A stretch of DNA of 64,000 nt from Methylobacterium nodulans ORS 2060 (GCF_000022085.1 NC_011894.1:62001-126000), one strand, 5' to 3'; numbered from the stretch's first letter, positions 1-9,201 are shown. Translations and numbers: made by a program. Notes: a model not told the origin generated them from the letters alone.

Positions 1-532
1 GGAAGCCCGCATGGGTGTTGAGGGCGATCGCCCACAGCACCGAATGCACGAGGACGAAGACCACGCTGCCCTGGCCGAGACCGAACCAGATCAGGGCGAG
101 CGGCAGGAGCGCGATCGCCGGAAGCGGGTTGAACATCGCCGTCAGGGTCTCGAGCAGGTCGGTGCCGATGCGCGAGCCGATGGCGATCGTGGTGAGGATT
201 GCGGCGAGCGCGATGCCGATGCCGTAGCCGATGGCGAGGGTCTGCAGCGAGATCAGCGCCTTGGCGGGGATCTCGCCGCTCAGGATCGCGGTCCCGAACG
301 CCTCGACGGTGGCCGAGAAGGTCGGGAACAGGAGCGGGTTGTCGAGCCAGCGGCCGTACACCTCCCAGAGCACGGCGAGGGTGGCGAGCACCGCGCATTT
401 GCGCAGCCAGCCCTGCCGGTAGAGGAGTTCCGGCAGCGACAGGCGCTGCTCGACGGTGATCGCGCCGGCCGCGGAGGTCTCGCGCAGGATCTCGGGCCGG
501 CGGTCGAGACCGAGGGTGGAAGCGGTGGTCAT
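1..532 (-). CDS. ABC transporter permease, TauC/SsuC-like (partial, 5' part only)
   Basis: The reading frame starts at an ATG at 532 and runs off the left edge of the window, so only about 177 N-terminal residues are visible. After a soluble N-terminal stretch there is a membrane segment (around CAVLATLAVLWEVYG), a second near IGYGIGIALAAILTTIAIG, and the stretch FNPLPAIALLPLALIWFGLG. That last stretch is the family signature of the inner-membrane permeases that import taurine, alkanesulfonates, nitrate or thiamine precursors. The matching ATPase lies just upstream on the same strand (722-1495), so the two form one transcription unit, interrupted only by a repeat element. The substrate cannot be told from this part. 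No stop or frameshift is seen. Confidence 0.85.
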   Translation of the reverse strand, partial: MTTASTLGLDRRPEILRETSAAGAITVEQRLSLPELLYRQGWLRKCAVLATLAVLWEVYGRWLDNPLLFPTFSATVEAFGTAILSGEIPAKALISLQTLAIGYGIGIALAAILTTIAIGSRIGTDLLETLTAMFNPLPAIALLPLALIWFGLGQGSVVFVLVHSVLWAIALNTHAGF

Positions 533-576
533 GGCGTGTCTCTCCCTGGCTCCTCGTCGCGGCGAGGAGCGGTCTT

Positions 577-719
577 CTACCAACGGTCATTTTCATGTGA
601 CCGTTGGTTCCGCTCTCGAATTGTCGCCAAGCCAAAGGCTTGGCATCGACAATTCGAGATGGATCAACGGCCCGCTGCGTCAGCCCCTGCTGCGTCAGCA
701 GCCTGGGCCGTTGGTATCC
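577..719. repeat. Dispersed MITE-like palindromic repeat, copy A
   Basis: About 143 bases with internal palindromes (CCAAGCCaaaGGCTTGG near 632-648; cgaattgtcg / cgacaattcg) and inverted ends related to GGATACCAACGGCC. A second, inverted copy lies at 13752-13894. It sits between two genes of one ABC operon and its end touches the stop codon of the ATPase gene at 722. No coding potential is seen. Confidence 0.75.
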
Positions 720-721
720 AT

Positions 722-1495
722 TCAAGCGAAGAGCATGTCGTTGATGCGGGCTTCGAGGGCGCCCTGGGCGGCGGTGCCGAGCTCGGACGGCGCGAGGCTG
801 TTCAGCTCCGCCCTGACCTGGCCCGGATGGGGCGAGAGCAGCAGGATGCGCGTCCCGACCTTGATCGCCTCCTCGATGGAATGGGTGACGAACAGGACCG
901 TGAAGCGGGTGTCCTCCCACAGCCGGAGCAGCTCGTCCTGCATCTTGCGGCGGGTGAGCGCGTCGAGCGCCGCGAAGGGCTCGTCCATGAGCAGGATGTC
1001 GGGCTCCATCGCCATGCCGCGGGCGATCGCGACGCGCTGCTTCATGCCGCCCGACAGCATGTGCGGGTAGGAATCGGCGAATTTCGCGAGGCCGACCTTC
1101 TCGATATAGGCCATCGCCCGGTCCATGGCCTCAGGCCCGGAGGCCCGGCCGCTCGCGGTCAGCGCGAAGGCGACGTTCTGCTTGACGGTCTTCCAGGGCA
1201 GGAGCTGGTCGAATTCCTGAAAAACCATCATGCGGTCGGGGCCGGGCTCGCTGACCTTGCGGCCCTTCAGCCGGATCTCACCCTCGACGGGGGTCAGATA
1301 GCCGCCGATCGCCTTGAGCAGGGTCGATTTCCCGCAGCCCGAAGGCCCGAGCAGGATGTAGCGGTCGCCGGGCAGCACCTCGAAATCCACCCGGTAGGTC
1401 GCGGTGACGAGGTGATCGCTGGTCTTGTACTGGAGCGTGACGCCCTGGACCGAGAGCAGCGGCTCCGGGACGAGGCTCGGGCGTGCGTTCATCAT
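722..1495 (-). CDS. ABC transporter ATPase, TauB/SsuB-like
   Basis: This 257-residue protein is the cytoplasmic ATPase of an importer of the taurine/alkanesulfonate/nitrate type. The Walker A motif GPSGCGKST lies near residues 53-61, the Q loop in [11 protein letters not shown], the signature in [16 protein letters not shown], Walker B in [12 protein letters not shown], and the switch histidine in [10 protein letters not shown]. The LLPWKTV sequence after the Q loop is usual in this subfamily. Two adjacent ATGs (1495 and 1492) follow a GGGAGG ribosome site; the first is chosen. The gene precedes the permease at 1-532 and is divergent from the two-component operon at 1612. The substrate is unknown. 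Confidence 0.9.
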   Translation of the reverse strand: MMNARPSLVPEPLLSVQGVTLQYKTSDHLVTATYRVDFEVLPGDRYILLGPSGCGKSTLLKAIGGYLTPVEGEIRLKGRKVSEPGPDRMMVFQEFDQLLPWKTVKQNVAFALTASGRASGPEAMDRAMAYIEKVGLAKFADSYPHMLSGGMKQRVAIARGMAMEPDILLMDEPFAALDALTRRKMQDELLRLWEDTRFTVLFVTHSIEEAIKVGTRILLLSPHPGQVRAELNSLAPSELGTAAQGALEARINDMLFA

Positions 1496-1611
1496 GGAAC
1501 CTCCCTTGAGGAATTCTTCTCACCCGCTTGGCCGGGCGTTGGCCGCTGATGTAGGCTGGAAACCTGTTGCCAACCTGACAGAACGGGGCTGGGGAGGGAG
1601 AGCGCGGCCCG

Positions 1612-2289
1612 ATGCGGATCCTGCTCGTGGAGGATACGCAGGACGTCGGCGAGGCCATCGTGGCGCGCCTGCGGACGCTCGGCCACGCGGTCGACTGGGA
1701 GCGCGACGGGGCAATGGGCGACGCGGTGCTGGAGGTCCAGCCCTACGACCTCGTGATCCTCGACGTGAACCTGCCGGGGCTCGACGGCTTTGCCATCCTG
1801 AAGCGGATGCGGGCGCGCCGGGGCCGCACGCCCGTCCTCGTCCTCACCGCCCGCTCCGAGGTCGACGACCGGGTCGGCGCCCTCGATCTCGGCGCCGACG
1901 ACTATCTCGTGAAGCCCTTCGATTTTCGCGAGCTGGAGGCCCGGGTGCGGGCGCTGCTGCGGCGGCACAGCGGGCATGCCGACAACGCCATCGCGTGCGG
2001 CAATCTCAGCCTCGACCGGGCCGCCCGCAGCGCCAGCGTCGGCGGCCAGCCCCTCGACCTCACCCGCCGCGAATGGACGCTGATCGAGATCCTGGCGGCC
2101 CGGCCCGGGCGCATCTTCGGCAAGGCGGAGCTGCTCGACCGCCTCTCGACCTTCGAGGAGGAGCCGAGCGAGAACGCCCTCGAGCAGATCGTCGCCCGCC
2201 TGCGCCGCAAGCTCGCGCAGGCGGGCGCTGAGCCCGAGATCCGCACCTTGCGCGGACTCGGCTATCAGGTCGTGTGTCCCGAGCCGTGA
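1612..2289 (+). CDS. OmpR/PhoB-family response regulator (TctD-like)
   Basis: This 225-residue regulator has an N-terminal receiver domain (residues 1 to about 115) and a C-terminal winged-helix DNA-binding domain (about 128-222). The phosphoacceptor is Asp51 in LVILDVNLPG, with acidic residues near the start (VEDT), the threonine in VLTAR and the lysine in YLVKPF. The DNA-binding part contains the usual TRREWTLIEIL and the closing LRTLRGLGYQVV. It starts at an ATG behind a GGGAGG stretch and overlaps the downstream kinase gene by 16 bases, so the pair is translationally coupled. The third gene is a periplasmic binding protein, as in tricarboxylate-sensing TctDE systems; the signal sensed here is not known. 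Confidence 0.93.
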   Translation: MRILLVEDTQDVGEAIVARLRTLGHAVDWERDGAMGDAVLEVQPYDLVILDVNLPGLDGFAILKRMRARRGRTPVLVLTARSEVDDRVGALDLGADDYLVKPFDFRELEARVRALLRRHSGHADNAIACGNLSLDRAARSASVGGQPLDLTRREWTLIEILAARPGRIFGKAELLDRLSTFEEEPSENALEQIVARLRRKLAQAGAEPEIRTLRGLGYQVVCPEP

Positions 2290-3671
2290 TCGGCCGCACG
2301 CCCTCGCTGTTCCTGCGCCTCGTGACGGTGCTCGGGCTGGTCCTGGCGGTGGGGGCCGCCCTCCTGCTCGGGGCGGCCTGGACCTCGGCGCGGCTCGCCG
2401 CCGATCAGGCCTATGACCGCCTCCTCGTCGGCGCGGCGCTCCAGATCGCCGAGACCATCGCGAGCGACGGGCGCGAGATCACCGTCGATCCCCCCTTCTC
2501 GGCCTTCGAGACGCTCGGCCTCGCCCCGCGGGACCGCATCTTCTACAAGGTGGTCGACCCGTCGGACGGCCTTCTGACCGGGAGCCCCGACCTCGCCGTG
2601 CCGGTGGACCGGGCGCGGCTCGGCGACGGCCCCCTCCTCCTCGACGCCACGCACCGGGGCGAGCCCGTGCGCGTCGTGGTGGCGGGCCGCTACGTGCCGG
2701 ATATCCCGAAGGCCGGCTGGGCGGCCGTGGTCGTCGCCCAGACGCGGGAGGCCCGCAACGGGCTCGCGGGCGACCTGACCGCCAAGGCGAGCCTCCTCGT
2801 CCTGACGATGAGCGCCCTTGCCCTCGGGGCCGTCACGGTGGCGGTGCGGGCGGCCCTGCGCCCGCTCGCCGCCCTGGAGCGCGTGCTGGCGGGGCGCGGC
2901 CCCAACGACCTCGATCCGCTCGATCTGGCGGTCCCGCGGGAGATCCACCTCCTGGTGACCTCGATCAATCACTTCATGGACCGGCTCTCCGGGCATATGG
3001 CGATCATGCGGCGCTTCATCGCCGACGCGGCCCACCAGATCCGCACGCCGCTCGCCGCGCTCGGCGCGCAGGTCGATCTCCTGTCCGCGGAAGGCGACGA
3101 GGCGCGCCGGCGCGAGCAGGTGATCCGCGTCCAGGAGCGCACCGCGGAGCTCGGGCGCCTCACGAACCAGCTCCTCAACCACGCCATGGTCATCCACCGG
3201 GCGCGCTCCATTCCGCTCGCGCCGGTCGATCTCGGGGCGATCGCCCGCCGCACCCTGATCGACGCGATTCCTCTCGCCGGCACACGCCCGATCGATTTCG
3301 GCTACGAGGGGCCGGACGAGCCGCTCCCGATCCGCGGCGATCCGATCGCGTTGCGCGAGGCCCTGGCGAATCTCATCCACAACGGCATCAAGCATGGGGC
3401 GCCGGGCCGGCTGACGGTGCGCACCCGGCGCGAGCGCGACCGCATCACCGTCGAGGTGGTGGATGACGGCGCGGGCATCCCGGCGGCGGAGTGGAGGCGC
3501 GTGCGCGAGCCGTTCCAGGCCGCCTCCGGCGGCGCGATCGGCTCAGGGCTGGGCCTCGCCATCGCGGCCGAGGTCACGGCGGCGCATGGGGGCGAGATGC
3601 GCTTCGAGTCGCGCTCCGACGAGGGCTTCGCCGTCCTCCTCTCCTTTCCGGCCGCGGAGGCGGCGCCGTGA
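2274..3671 (+). CDS. Sensor histidine kinase (TctE-like)
   Basis: This is a 465-residue membrane kinase with a GTG start that overlaps the regulator gene. A transmembrane helix lies near residues 15-37 (LVTVLGLVLAVGAALLLGAAW), followed by a periplasmic sensor region with the TctE-type N-terminal layout, and a second helix near residues 175-195. The H-box is HQIRTPLAALG with His254, followed by an N-box (ALANLIHNGIKHG) and G-boxes (VVDDGAGIP and SGLGLAIA). It should phosphorylate the regulator at 1612-2289. Its stop codon overlaps the GTG start of the binding-protein gene at 3668. Confidence 0.92.
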   Translation: MSRAVIGRTPSLFLRLVTVLGLVLAVGAALLLGAAWTSARLAADQAYDRLLVGAALQIAETIASDGREITVDPPFSAFETLGLAPRDRIFYKVVDPSDGLLTGSPDLAVPVDRARLGDGPLLLDATHRGEPVRVVVAGRYVPDIPKAGWAAVVVAQTREARNGLAGDLTAKASLLVLTMSALALGAVTVAVRAALRPLAALERVLAGRGPNDLDPLDLAVPREIHLLVTSINHFMDRLSGHMAIMRRFIADAAHQIRTPLAALGAQVDLLSAEGDEARRREQVIRVQERTAELGRLTNQLLNHAMVIHRARSIPLAPVDLGAIARRTLIDAIPLAGTRPIDFGYEGPDEPLPIRGDPIALREALANLIHNGIKHGAPGRLTVRTRRERDRITVEVVDDGAGIPAAEWRRVREPFQAASGGAIGSGLGLAIAAEVTAAHGGEMRFESRSDEGFAVLLSFPAAEAAP

Positions 3672-4780
3672 TCCGGACCGTGCTGGCTGCGCTGGTGCTT
3701 ATCCTCGGTGCGGGCCGTGCGGGCGCCGAGGAGGTGACGCGGTTCCCGGCCCCGGAATGGCAGCGCGTGGAGCTGACGATCCGGTCCGCCGCCGATGTCG
3801 ATGCGATGGCCCCGCTGATCCGGGACTTCCAGTCCCTCTCGCCCGATGTCGCGGTGATCTATGTCGAGTACGAGACCGCCGATCTCTACGCGCAGGCCGC
3901 CGCCGCCTGTGCGGCCGGGCGCGCCGCCGGCTTTTCCGCCGACCTGTTGATCTCCTCGTCCGTCGACCACCTCGTCGAACTCGCCAATGACGGCTGCGCC
4001 CGGTCCTACCGCTCCGCCGAGACCGCCCGGCTGCCGGCCTATGCCCTGTGGCGCGACGAGGTGTTCGGCTTCACCACCGAGCCGGCGGTGATCGCCTACC
4101 GGCCGGACCTGGTGCCCCCGGACGACGTGCCCCACAGCCGCGCCGCGCTGGTGGATCTGTTGCGCGAGAAGGCGGGACGCTACGCGGGCCGGGTCGGCTC
4201 CTACGACATCACGGTCTCGGGGATCGGCTACCTGTTCGCGGCCTATGACGCGCGCAGCGCCGTCACCTATGGGCGCCTCGTCGAGGCCTTCGGGCGCGCG
4301 AACCTCCAGGTGCGCTGCTGCACCGGCGCGCTGATCGCCGATCTCGAAGCCGGCCGCATCGCGCTCGGCTACAATCTCCTCGGCTCCTACGTCTACGGCG
4401 CCATGCGGCGGGGGGCGAAGCTCGGCATCGTGGTGCCGCGCGACTACACGCTGGTGTTGAGCCGCGCCGCGCTCATTCCGACCACGGCGGCCCATGCTGC
4501 CGAGGGCTTCGCCTTCCTCGATTATCTGCTGTCCGAGCGCGGGCGGCGCGTGAGCCGGGACCAGGCCTTCTTCTTCGATCTCACGGGCCCCCTGCCCCCG
4601 GGCATCGACGGCCCTCCGAGCCTGGCGGCTGCCGGCGTGTTCCGGCCGATTCCGCTCGGCCCGGCGCTCCTCGCCGTGCAGGACCACGCGAAGCGGGCAC
4701 GCTTCCTCGCCGAGTGGCGCCAGTCGATCGGCCTCGATCGGCCGGCGGCCGGGCCGAACGGGCAGGCCCGCCGGCCCTGA
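3668..4780 (+). CDS. Periplasmic ABC-type substrate-binding protein linked to a two-component system
   Basis: The 370-residue protein starts at GTG 3668, overlapping the kinase stop, and opens with a signal peptide (VIRTVLAALVLILGAGRAGAEE). The body resembles iron/phosphonate-type solute-binding proteins: an early MAPLIRDFQSLSPDV segment, FGFTTEPAVIAYRPDLVP, and a C-terminal segment with LDYLLSERGRRVSRD. No permease or ATPase accompanies it. The three-gene operon suggests that it presents a ligand to the adjacent sensor kinase, as similar proteins do in tricarboxylate- and iron-sensing systems; that role is inferred. A longer in-frame ORF beginning at 3491 lies inside the kinase gene and is not used as the start. 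Confidence 0.8.
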   Translation: MIRTVLAALVLILGAGRAGAEEVTRFPAPEWQRVELTIRSAADVDAMAPLIRDFQSLSPDVAVIYVEYETADLYAQAAAACAAGRAAGFSADLLISSSVDHLVELANDGCARSYRSAETARLPAYALWRDEVFGFTTEPAVIAYRPDLVPPDDVPHSRAALVDLLREKAGRYAGRVGSYDITVSGIGYLFAAYDARSAVTYGRLVEAFGRANLQVRCCTGALIADLEAGRIALGYNLLGSYVYGAMRRGAKLGIVVPRDYTLVLSRAALIPTTAAHAAEGFAFLDYLLSERGRRVSRDQAFFFDLTGPLPPGIDGPPSLAAAGVFRPIPLGPALLAVQDHAKRARFLAEWRQSIGLDRPAAGPNGQARRP

Positions 4781-5134
4781 CCGCTCGGTCGGCCGACGGG
4801 AGTGCATCTCTCGACCGGCAAAAACTCGTCCAGGGCCGCAGCCGTGGGATTCCGGTGCGGCGGGCGTGAAACGGACTTGCTGTAAGTCGACTGTATGCCA
4901 GGATCGGTGTGCCCATGCCGGCCGGGCTTCGTCGATCTTGCGGAAGATCAGGCGAGTCACCCCCCGTCCTGCGGCATGCGCCTTCCCGAGCACTGGTCCC
5001 GCTGATTGCTGGTTTGACGACGCCCCCGGCTCCGGGTCTCATGCGGATCCGCGCGACTCGCATCATCGTTGCGGCCATCGTGACGCGGTCCGCGAGCGCG
5101 GCCGAACCGCCTTGCCGTTCCCGATGGAGGTCCC
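4781..5134. other. Intergenic stretch, no gene seen
   Basis: 354 bases between the binding-protein gene and the DUF1989 gene. Only short, unconvincing ORFs are present. It presumably holds the promoter for the gene at 5135; a ribosome site GGAGG at 5126-5130 is the one clear signal. Confidence 0.5.
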
Positions 5135-5992
5135 TTGAGCCGCCCCTCTCCCGAGCATCGCCCGCCGCCGGATGCCGACGAAAGGCGCGCGGTGCGGCCG
5201 GTCGTCTGCTACCCGGTCGACGCGCTCGCGCCGCCGGATCTCGACAGCTACCGGGCCGCCCGCCTCGGCTGGGAGCGTGTCGCGGCCGTGACCGTGCCGC
5301 CGCGCGATGCACGCAGCTTCACGGTGCCGGCCGGCTGCTTCTTCCGGATCGTCAGCGTGGAGGGACCCCAGGTCGGTGACCTGAACCTCTGGTCGGCGGA
5401 CGACCTCGGCGAACGCTTCTTCTCGGGCAAGACCCGGGCGCTGCACGGCACCCATGTCACCACGGGCCATCGTCTGTGGTCGAGCCTGCCCTTTCTGCGC
5501 CCGCTCGCGACGATCACGGACGACACGCTCGACTGGTACGGCTTCGATGAAGACGGCGGCGGCGTGCACGACGTGATCGGCACCCGCTGCGATCCCTACA
5601 CCCATCGCCTGCTCACGGGCGGAACCTACCACCATTGCTGCCACTCGAACCTGACGCGGGCGCTCGCGGCACAGACCGGGCTGCCGCCAGCGCAGGCCAA
5701 GCGGCACGTGCACGACGTGCTCAACGTCTTCATGTGCACGGGCTTCACCCGCGATACGCATCAGTACTTCATGAAGGCGAGCCCGGTGAGGCCGGGTGAC
5801 TATCTGGAGTTCTTCGCCGAGGTCGATCTCCTCGGCGCGCTGTCGGCCTGCCCCGGCGGGGATTGCAGTGCGGAGCATTCCAGCGATGTCGCCCGGTGCT
5901 ATCCGCTGCTCATCGAGGTCTACCGGCCCAAGGCGCCGCCGGCCGGATGGGTTTCGCCGGCCCGCAACAGCTACGCGGCCCCGGACGCGTGA
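5135..5992 (+). CDS. DUF1989 (urea carboxylase-associated family) protein
   Basis: This 285-residue soluble protein begins with TTG at 5135, chosen because GGAGG lies five bases upstream and no ATG or GTG fits. The family features visible are VPAGCFFRIVSVEGPQVGDLN, the stretch TLDWYG, the CHSNL segment and DVLNVFMCTGF. In other bacteria the family sits next to urea carboxylase or allophanate hydrolase; here no such partner is in sight. Conserved Cys and His residues (HHCCHSN, CDPY) could bind metal. The biochemical role is not established, so no function beyond the family name is claimed. Confidence 0.8.
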   Translation: MSRPSPEHRPPPDADERRAVRPVVCYPVDALAPPDLDSYRAARLGWERVAAVTVPPRDARSFTVPAGCFFRIVSVEGPQVGDLNLWSADDLGERFFSGKTRALHGTHVTTGHRLWSSLPFLRPLATITDDTLDWYGFDEDGGGVHDVIGTRCDPYTHRLLTGGTYHHCCHSNLTRALAAQTGLPPAQAKRHVHDVLNVFMCTGFTRDTHQYFMKASPVRPGDYLEFFAEVDLLGALSACPGGDCSAEHSSDVARCYPLLIEVYRPKAPPAGWVSPARNSYAAPDA

Positions 5993-6146
5993 GCATCACC
6001 GGCCCGGCCGGCAGTGAGCTCATCCGGTCTCCTTCCGCTGACGCTGCATGCGCCAGGGAAAGGGAGAGCGGACATCGCCGCGTGGGCTGACGCGGTCTCA
6101 ATCGAACCTGAGGAGCGTGGTGGCGTCCACGCAGGTCAGTTGCGAT

Positions 6147-6353
6147 TCAGACGATGCCGCTCTCCTCGTAGGGCCACGGCTTGCCGAGATGGGCGGCCAC
6201 CCGCGCGGGATCGTCCCCGACCGCCTCGACCGCCGCCTCGATCTGCTCGATGGGAACCTGCAGGCGCCGCGCCCAGAAGGCGCGTGTGTCGGCATCATCC
6301 AGAAGCACCCGTTCCGGATCGCCCGTGGATCGGCCGTGGGTAGCGTCTGCCAT
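6147..6353 (-). CDS. DUF3606 family small protein
   Basis: This 68-residue protein has the pattern of DUF3606: a short lead, then DADTRAFWARRLQVPIEQI, AAVEAVGDDPARVAAHLG and a short tail. The family, common in alpha- and betaproteobacteria, is thought to be a small helical DNA-binding-like domain, but no role is proven. The ATG at 6353 follows AGGAGG. It stands downstream of, and on the same strand as, the alcohol dehydrogenase gene at 6448-7587, so the two may be co-transcribed. Confidence 0.75.
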   Translation of the reverse strand: MADATHGRSTGDPERVLLDDADTRAFWARRLQVPIEQIEAAVEAVGDDPARVAAHLGKPWPYEESGIV

Positions 6354-6447
6354 GTCGCTCCTCCTTGCGTTCTGCGATGCAGAGATCTGGATCCGATCGC
6401 CTCCCCATCCAGGGCACGGAGCGGGTGCCGGCCGCGCCGGCCGTCCC

Positions 6448-7587
6448 TCACGAAGAGCCGAGGGCCGCGATGAACAGATGCCGGAAGTCGTCGGCGCCGA
6501 GCGGGCGTCCGTTGGTGGCCGTGGAATGGTCCTCCACCGCCCACGGAATCAGGCCCTCGCAATCCTGAGCGGTCACGCCCAGTTCGGCGAGGGTCGCCGG
6601 CAGGCCGAGGTCGCGGTTGAGCGCCTCGATGGCGGCCGGGAGGTCGGCACCGGGGGGCAGGTTCATCGCCTCCCGCAGCGCCGCGTACTTGTCCGTGCAG
6701 GCCGGCTCGTTGAAGCGCAGGACGTGCGGCAGGATCACGGCATTGAGCGTGCCGTGATGCAGCGGCTTCGCCTGACGCCCGCCCAGCGCGTGCGACATCG
6801 AGTGGACGGCGCCGAGCCCCTTCTGGAAGGTCATACCGCCCTCGAGGGCGGCCATCATCATGTCCTCGCGGGCCTCGAGGTCGCCGCCGTCCCGGACCGC
6901 CCGCCGGAGCGCGCGCGTGGCGCGCCGCAGCCCGTCGAGGGCGATTGCCTCCGCGGGCGGGTTGTAGCGCGGGCTCAGATAGGTCTCGATGCAATGGGTG
7001 ACCGCATCCATCCCGGTGGCGGCGGTGAGGCCGGGCGGGAGGCCGATCGTCAGCTCGGGGTCGCAGATCGCCACATTCGGGATCAGGTGCGGCGAGATGA
7101 AGCCGAGCTTGCGGCCGTCCGAGAGGGTGATCAGGGCCGCCCGCCCGACCTCGCTGCCGGTCCCCGCAGTCGTCGGCACCGCCAGGACCGGGGGCTGGTC
7201 GGCGCGGATGCGCGGCAGGCCGCCGAGGATGGCCGCATACTGCGCGAGCGGCTCGGCATGGGTGGCGAGCAGCGCCGCGCCCTTGGCGAGGTCCAGCGGC
7301 GAGCCGCCGCCGACGGCGACCACCGCATCGCAGCCATGCTCGCGGAAGAGGTCGCGCGCCGCCAGTACGGCGGCTTCGGTCGGGTTCTCGGGCGTGGCGT
7401 CGAAGACCGGCGCGTCGGCGACGAGACGGCTCGCCGCAGCGATGCGCGCGATGAGCCCGGCCGCGACGACGCCGCGATCCGTGACGATCAGCGGTCGCCG
7501 TGCGCCGAGCAGGGCGAGTTCCTCGTCGATGAGGCGAATCGCGCCCCGCTCGAACTGGATGCGCGTGAGATAGGTGATGAGACCCAT
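6448..7587 (-). CDS. Iron-containing (type III) alcohol dehydrogenase
   Basis: This 379-residue enzyme of the Fe-dependent alcohol dehydrogenase superfamily should oxidise an alcohol or reduce an aldehyde or ketone with NAD(P). The nucleotide-binding motif GGGSPLDLAKG and the typical PTTAGTGSEV are present. The metal-binding region is GMDAVTHCIETYLSP followed by GAVHSMSHALGG, with His residues in the expected places. The closest functional classes include 1,3-propanediol and lactaldehyde dehydrogenases and maleylacetate reductase; the sequence does not decide between them. The gene is divergent from the Liv-type ABC operon, which suggests linked regulation. Confidence 0.88.
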   Translation of the reverse strand: MGLITYLTRIQFERGAIRLIDEELALLGARRPLIVTDRGVVAAGLIARIAAASRLVADAPVFDATPENPTEAAVLAARDLFREHGCDAVVAVGGGSPLDLAKGAALLATHAEPLAQYAAILGGLPRIRADQPPVLAVPTTAGTGSEVGRAALITLSDGRKLGFISPHLIPNVAICDPELTIGLPPGLTAATGMDAVTHCIETYLSPRYNPPAEAIALDGLRRATRALRRAVRDGGDLEAREDMMMAALEGGMTFQKGLGAVHSMSHALGGRQAKPLHHGTLNAVILPHVLRFNEPACTDKYAALREAMNLPPGADLPAAIEALNRDLGLPATLAELGVTAQDCEGLIPWAVEDHSTATNGRPLGADDFRHLFIAALGSS

Positions 7588-7888
7588 GTCGCCCTGTCCT
7601 CCCGTCCGGTCGCGCGTATGCCGCGTCGGTTCGTTGCCGGTTCGTTAGAGGATGTTCGGGCAAAGCGAAATCCGGGACTGTCGGATGCAGGCACCGGACG
7701 CGGGCCACCCGGCAGCGGGCGCCTCGGCTGCGCCCGGCGAGCTATCGAATTTTCGCATGGCTCGTAGCGCGGCGGCGAGCTGGTCGACCAAATATCCGCC
7801 CGACCGCTTGTTGTCCCGGATGAGCGCGCTACACTCCCGGCCCGAGCCGCCACCCCACAATCAACAGCGGCATCGGAGAGGAAACGCC
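7588..7888. promoter_or_regulatory. Divergent intergenic region (alcohol dehydrogenase / Liv-type operon)
   Basis: 301 bases separate two divergent genes and must carry both promoters. No clear -35/-10 pair or operator is recognised by eye. The ribosome site GGAGAGGA near 7875-7882 fixes the start of the binding protein at 7889. Confidence 0.5.
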
Positions 7889-9154
7889 ATGAGGAAACTC
7901 GCGCCGGCCGCGACGCGGCGGCTCGTCCGTGTGCTTCTCGCCTCGACCATCCTGGTCGGCAGCCATGCCGTCACGTCATCGGTCCAGGCCGCGGACCCGA
8001 TTCGCATCGCGGTGATCGCCGAGGCCCAGGCGCTCGCCGGCGCCTCGATCCCGCAGGCGGCGCAGCTCGCCGCCGACGAGATCAACGCGAAGGGCGGCAT
8101 CGACGGGCGCATGGTCGAGCTCGTCACCTACGACAACAAGAGCTCCGCGGCGGATTCCGTCCGCGCCTTCCAGCGCGCCGCGAGCGAGGACAAGGTCCAC
8201 GCCGTCATCGCGAGCTACATCAGCGAGGTGGTGCTCGCCCTGCAGCCGTGGTCGGCGCGCCTGAAGATGCCCTTCATCACGCCGGGCGCGGCCTCGAACG
8301 AGATCCCGCTCAATGTCCACAAGGACTACGCCCGCAACAAGTATTCCTTCCACGGCTATCTGACCTCCAAGGCGCAGTCGCAGGCAGTCTGCGACGCCGC
8401 CAAGGCGATCCTCGTCGAGGGCCGCCAGATGAAGACCGCCGTGATCATGAGCGAGGACGCGGCTTGGACGAAGCCCCTGGACGAGGGCTACAAGGAATGC
8501 CTGCCGAAGGTCGGCCTGCAGGTTCTCGATCACATCCGGTTCTCGCCGAGCACCACCGATTTCAGCCCGATCTTCAGCCGCATCGAGGGCGCCAAGCCCG
8601 ACGTGATCGTCACCGGCATCTCGCATGTGGGCGTCCAGCCGACCGTGCAGTGGCGCAGCCAGCAACTGCCGATCCCGATGATCGGCATCGCCTCGCAGGC
8701 GACGAACGCCACCTTCTGGAAGGAGACGAACGGCGCCACCGAGGGCGTGCTGTTCGAGATGTTCGCCGCGCCGGGCACCAATGTCACCCCGAAGACCGCC
8801 CCCTTCGCGGAGGCGTTCAAGGCGAAGTACGGCAATTATCCGAGCTACGCCGGCTACACCGCCTATGACGAGGTCTACTACATCGCCGATGCGGTGCGGC
8901 GGGCGGGATCGACCGACCCGGACAAGCTGGTCGAGGCGCTGGAAAAGACCGACTGGGAGGGCACGCTCGGGCGGATCCAGTTCTATGGCCGCGACGACGA
9001 CTTCACCCACTCGATCAAGTACGGGCCGGGCCTCGTCTCCGGCATGATGATGCAATGGCAGGACGGCAAGCAGCTCGCCGTCTGGCCGCCGAACGTGGCG
9101 AACGGCAAGCTCACTTTCCCGAGCTTCGTGAAGGCCGGCACGCCCGCGAACTGA
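7889..9154 (+). CDS. Branched-chain amino acid-type ABC transporter substrate-binding protein
   Basis: The 421-residue precursor has a long, arginine-rich N-region and a signal peptide ending near SSVQAAD. The mature part is a Leu/Ile/Val-binding-type fold (PBP type 1): IRIAVIAEAQALAGASIPQ, then AADEINAKGGIDGR, the YDNKSSAADSV strand, and ITPGAASNEIP. The ATG at 7889 is chosen because of the signal peptide and the upstream GGAGAGGA; an in-frame ATG at 7652 would give an unlikely N-terminal extension. It heads the operon with two permeases and a fused ATPase. The true ligand could be an amino acid, amide, urea or an aromatic acid. Confidence 0.92.
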   Translation: MRKLAPAATRRLVRVLLASTILVGSHAVTSSVQAADPIRIAVIAEAQALAGASIPQAAQLAADEINAKGGIDGRMVELVTYDNKSSAADSVRAFQRAASEDKVHAVIASYISEVVLALQPWSARLKMPFITPGAASNEIPLNVHKDYARNKYSFHGYLTSKAQSQAVCDAAKAILVEGRQMKTAVIMSEDAAWTKPLDEGYKECLPKVGLQVLDHIRFSPSTTDFSPIFSRIEGAKPDVIVTGISHVGVQPTVQWRSQQLPIPMIGIASQATNATFWKETNGATEGVLFEMFAAPGTNVTPKTAPFAEAFKAKYGNYPSYAGYTAYDEVYYIADAVRRAGSTDPDKLVEALEKTDWEGTLGRIQFYGRDDDFTHSIKYGPGLVSGMMMQWQDGKQLAVWPPNVANGKLTFPSFVKAGTPAN

Positions 9155-9163
9155 CGGCGCGCT

Positions 9164-9201
9164 CTGCCGCGGCCCGGGGGCCCTTCCCCGGGCCGCGGCA
9201 G
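9164..9201 (+). terminator. Strong hairpin after the binding-protein gene
   Basis: A perfect 16-base-pair stem (CTGCCGCGGCCCGGGG at 9164-9179 with its complement at 9186-9201) and a six-base loop. No T-run follows, so it may attenuate readthrough or protect the mRNA 3' end, giving more binding protein than permease. That role is inferred. Confidence 0.6.

Noticed and set aside
3302..4993. Long minus-strand ORF (563 residues)
   Set aside because: Antisense to the kinase and binding-protein genes; low-complexity His/Arg/Pro content, no family. G+C-rich DNA gives such shadows.
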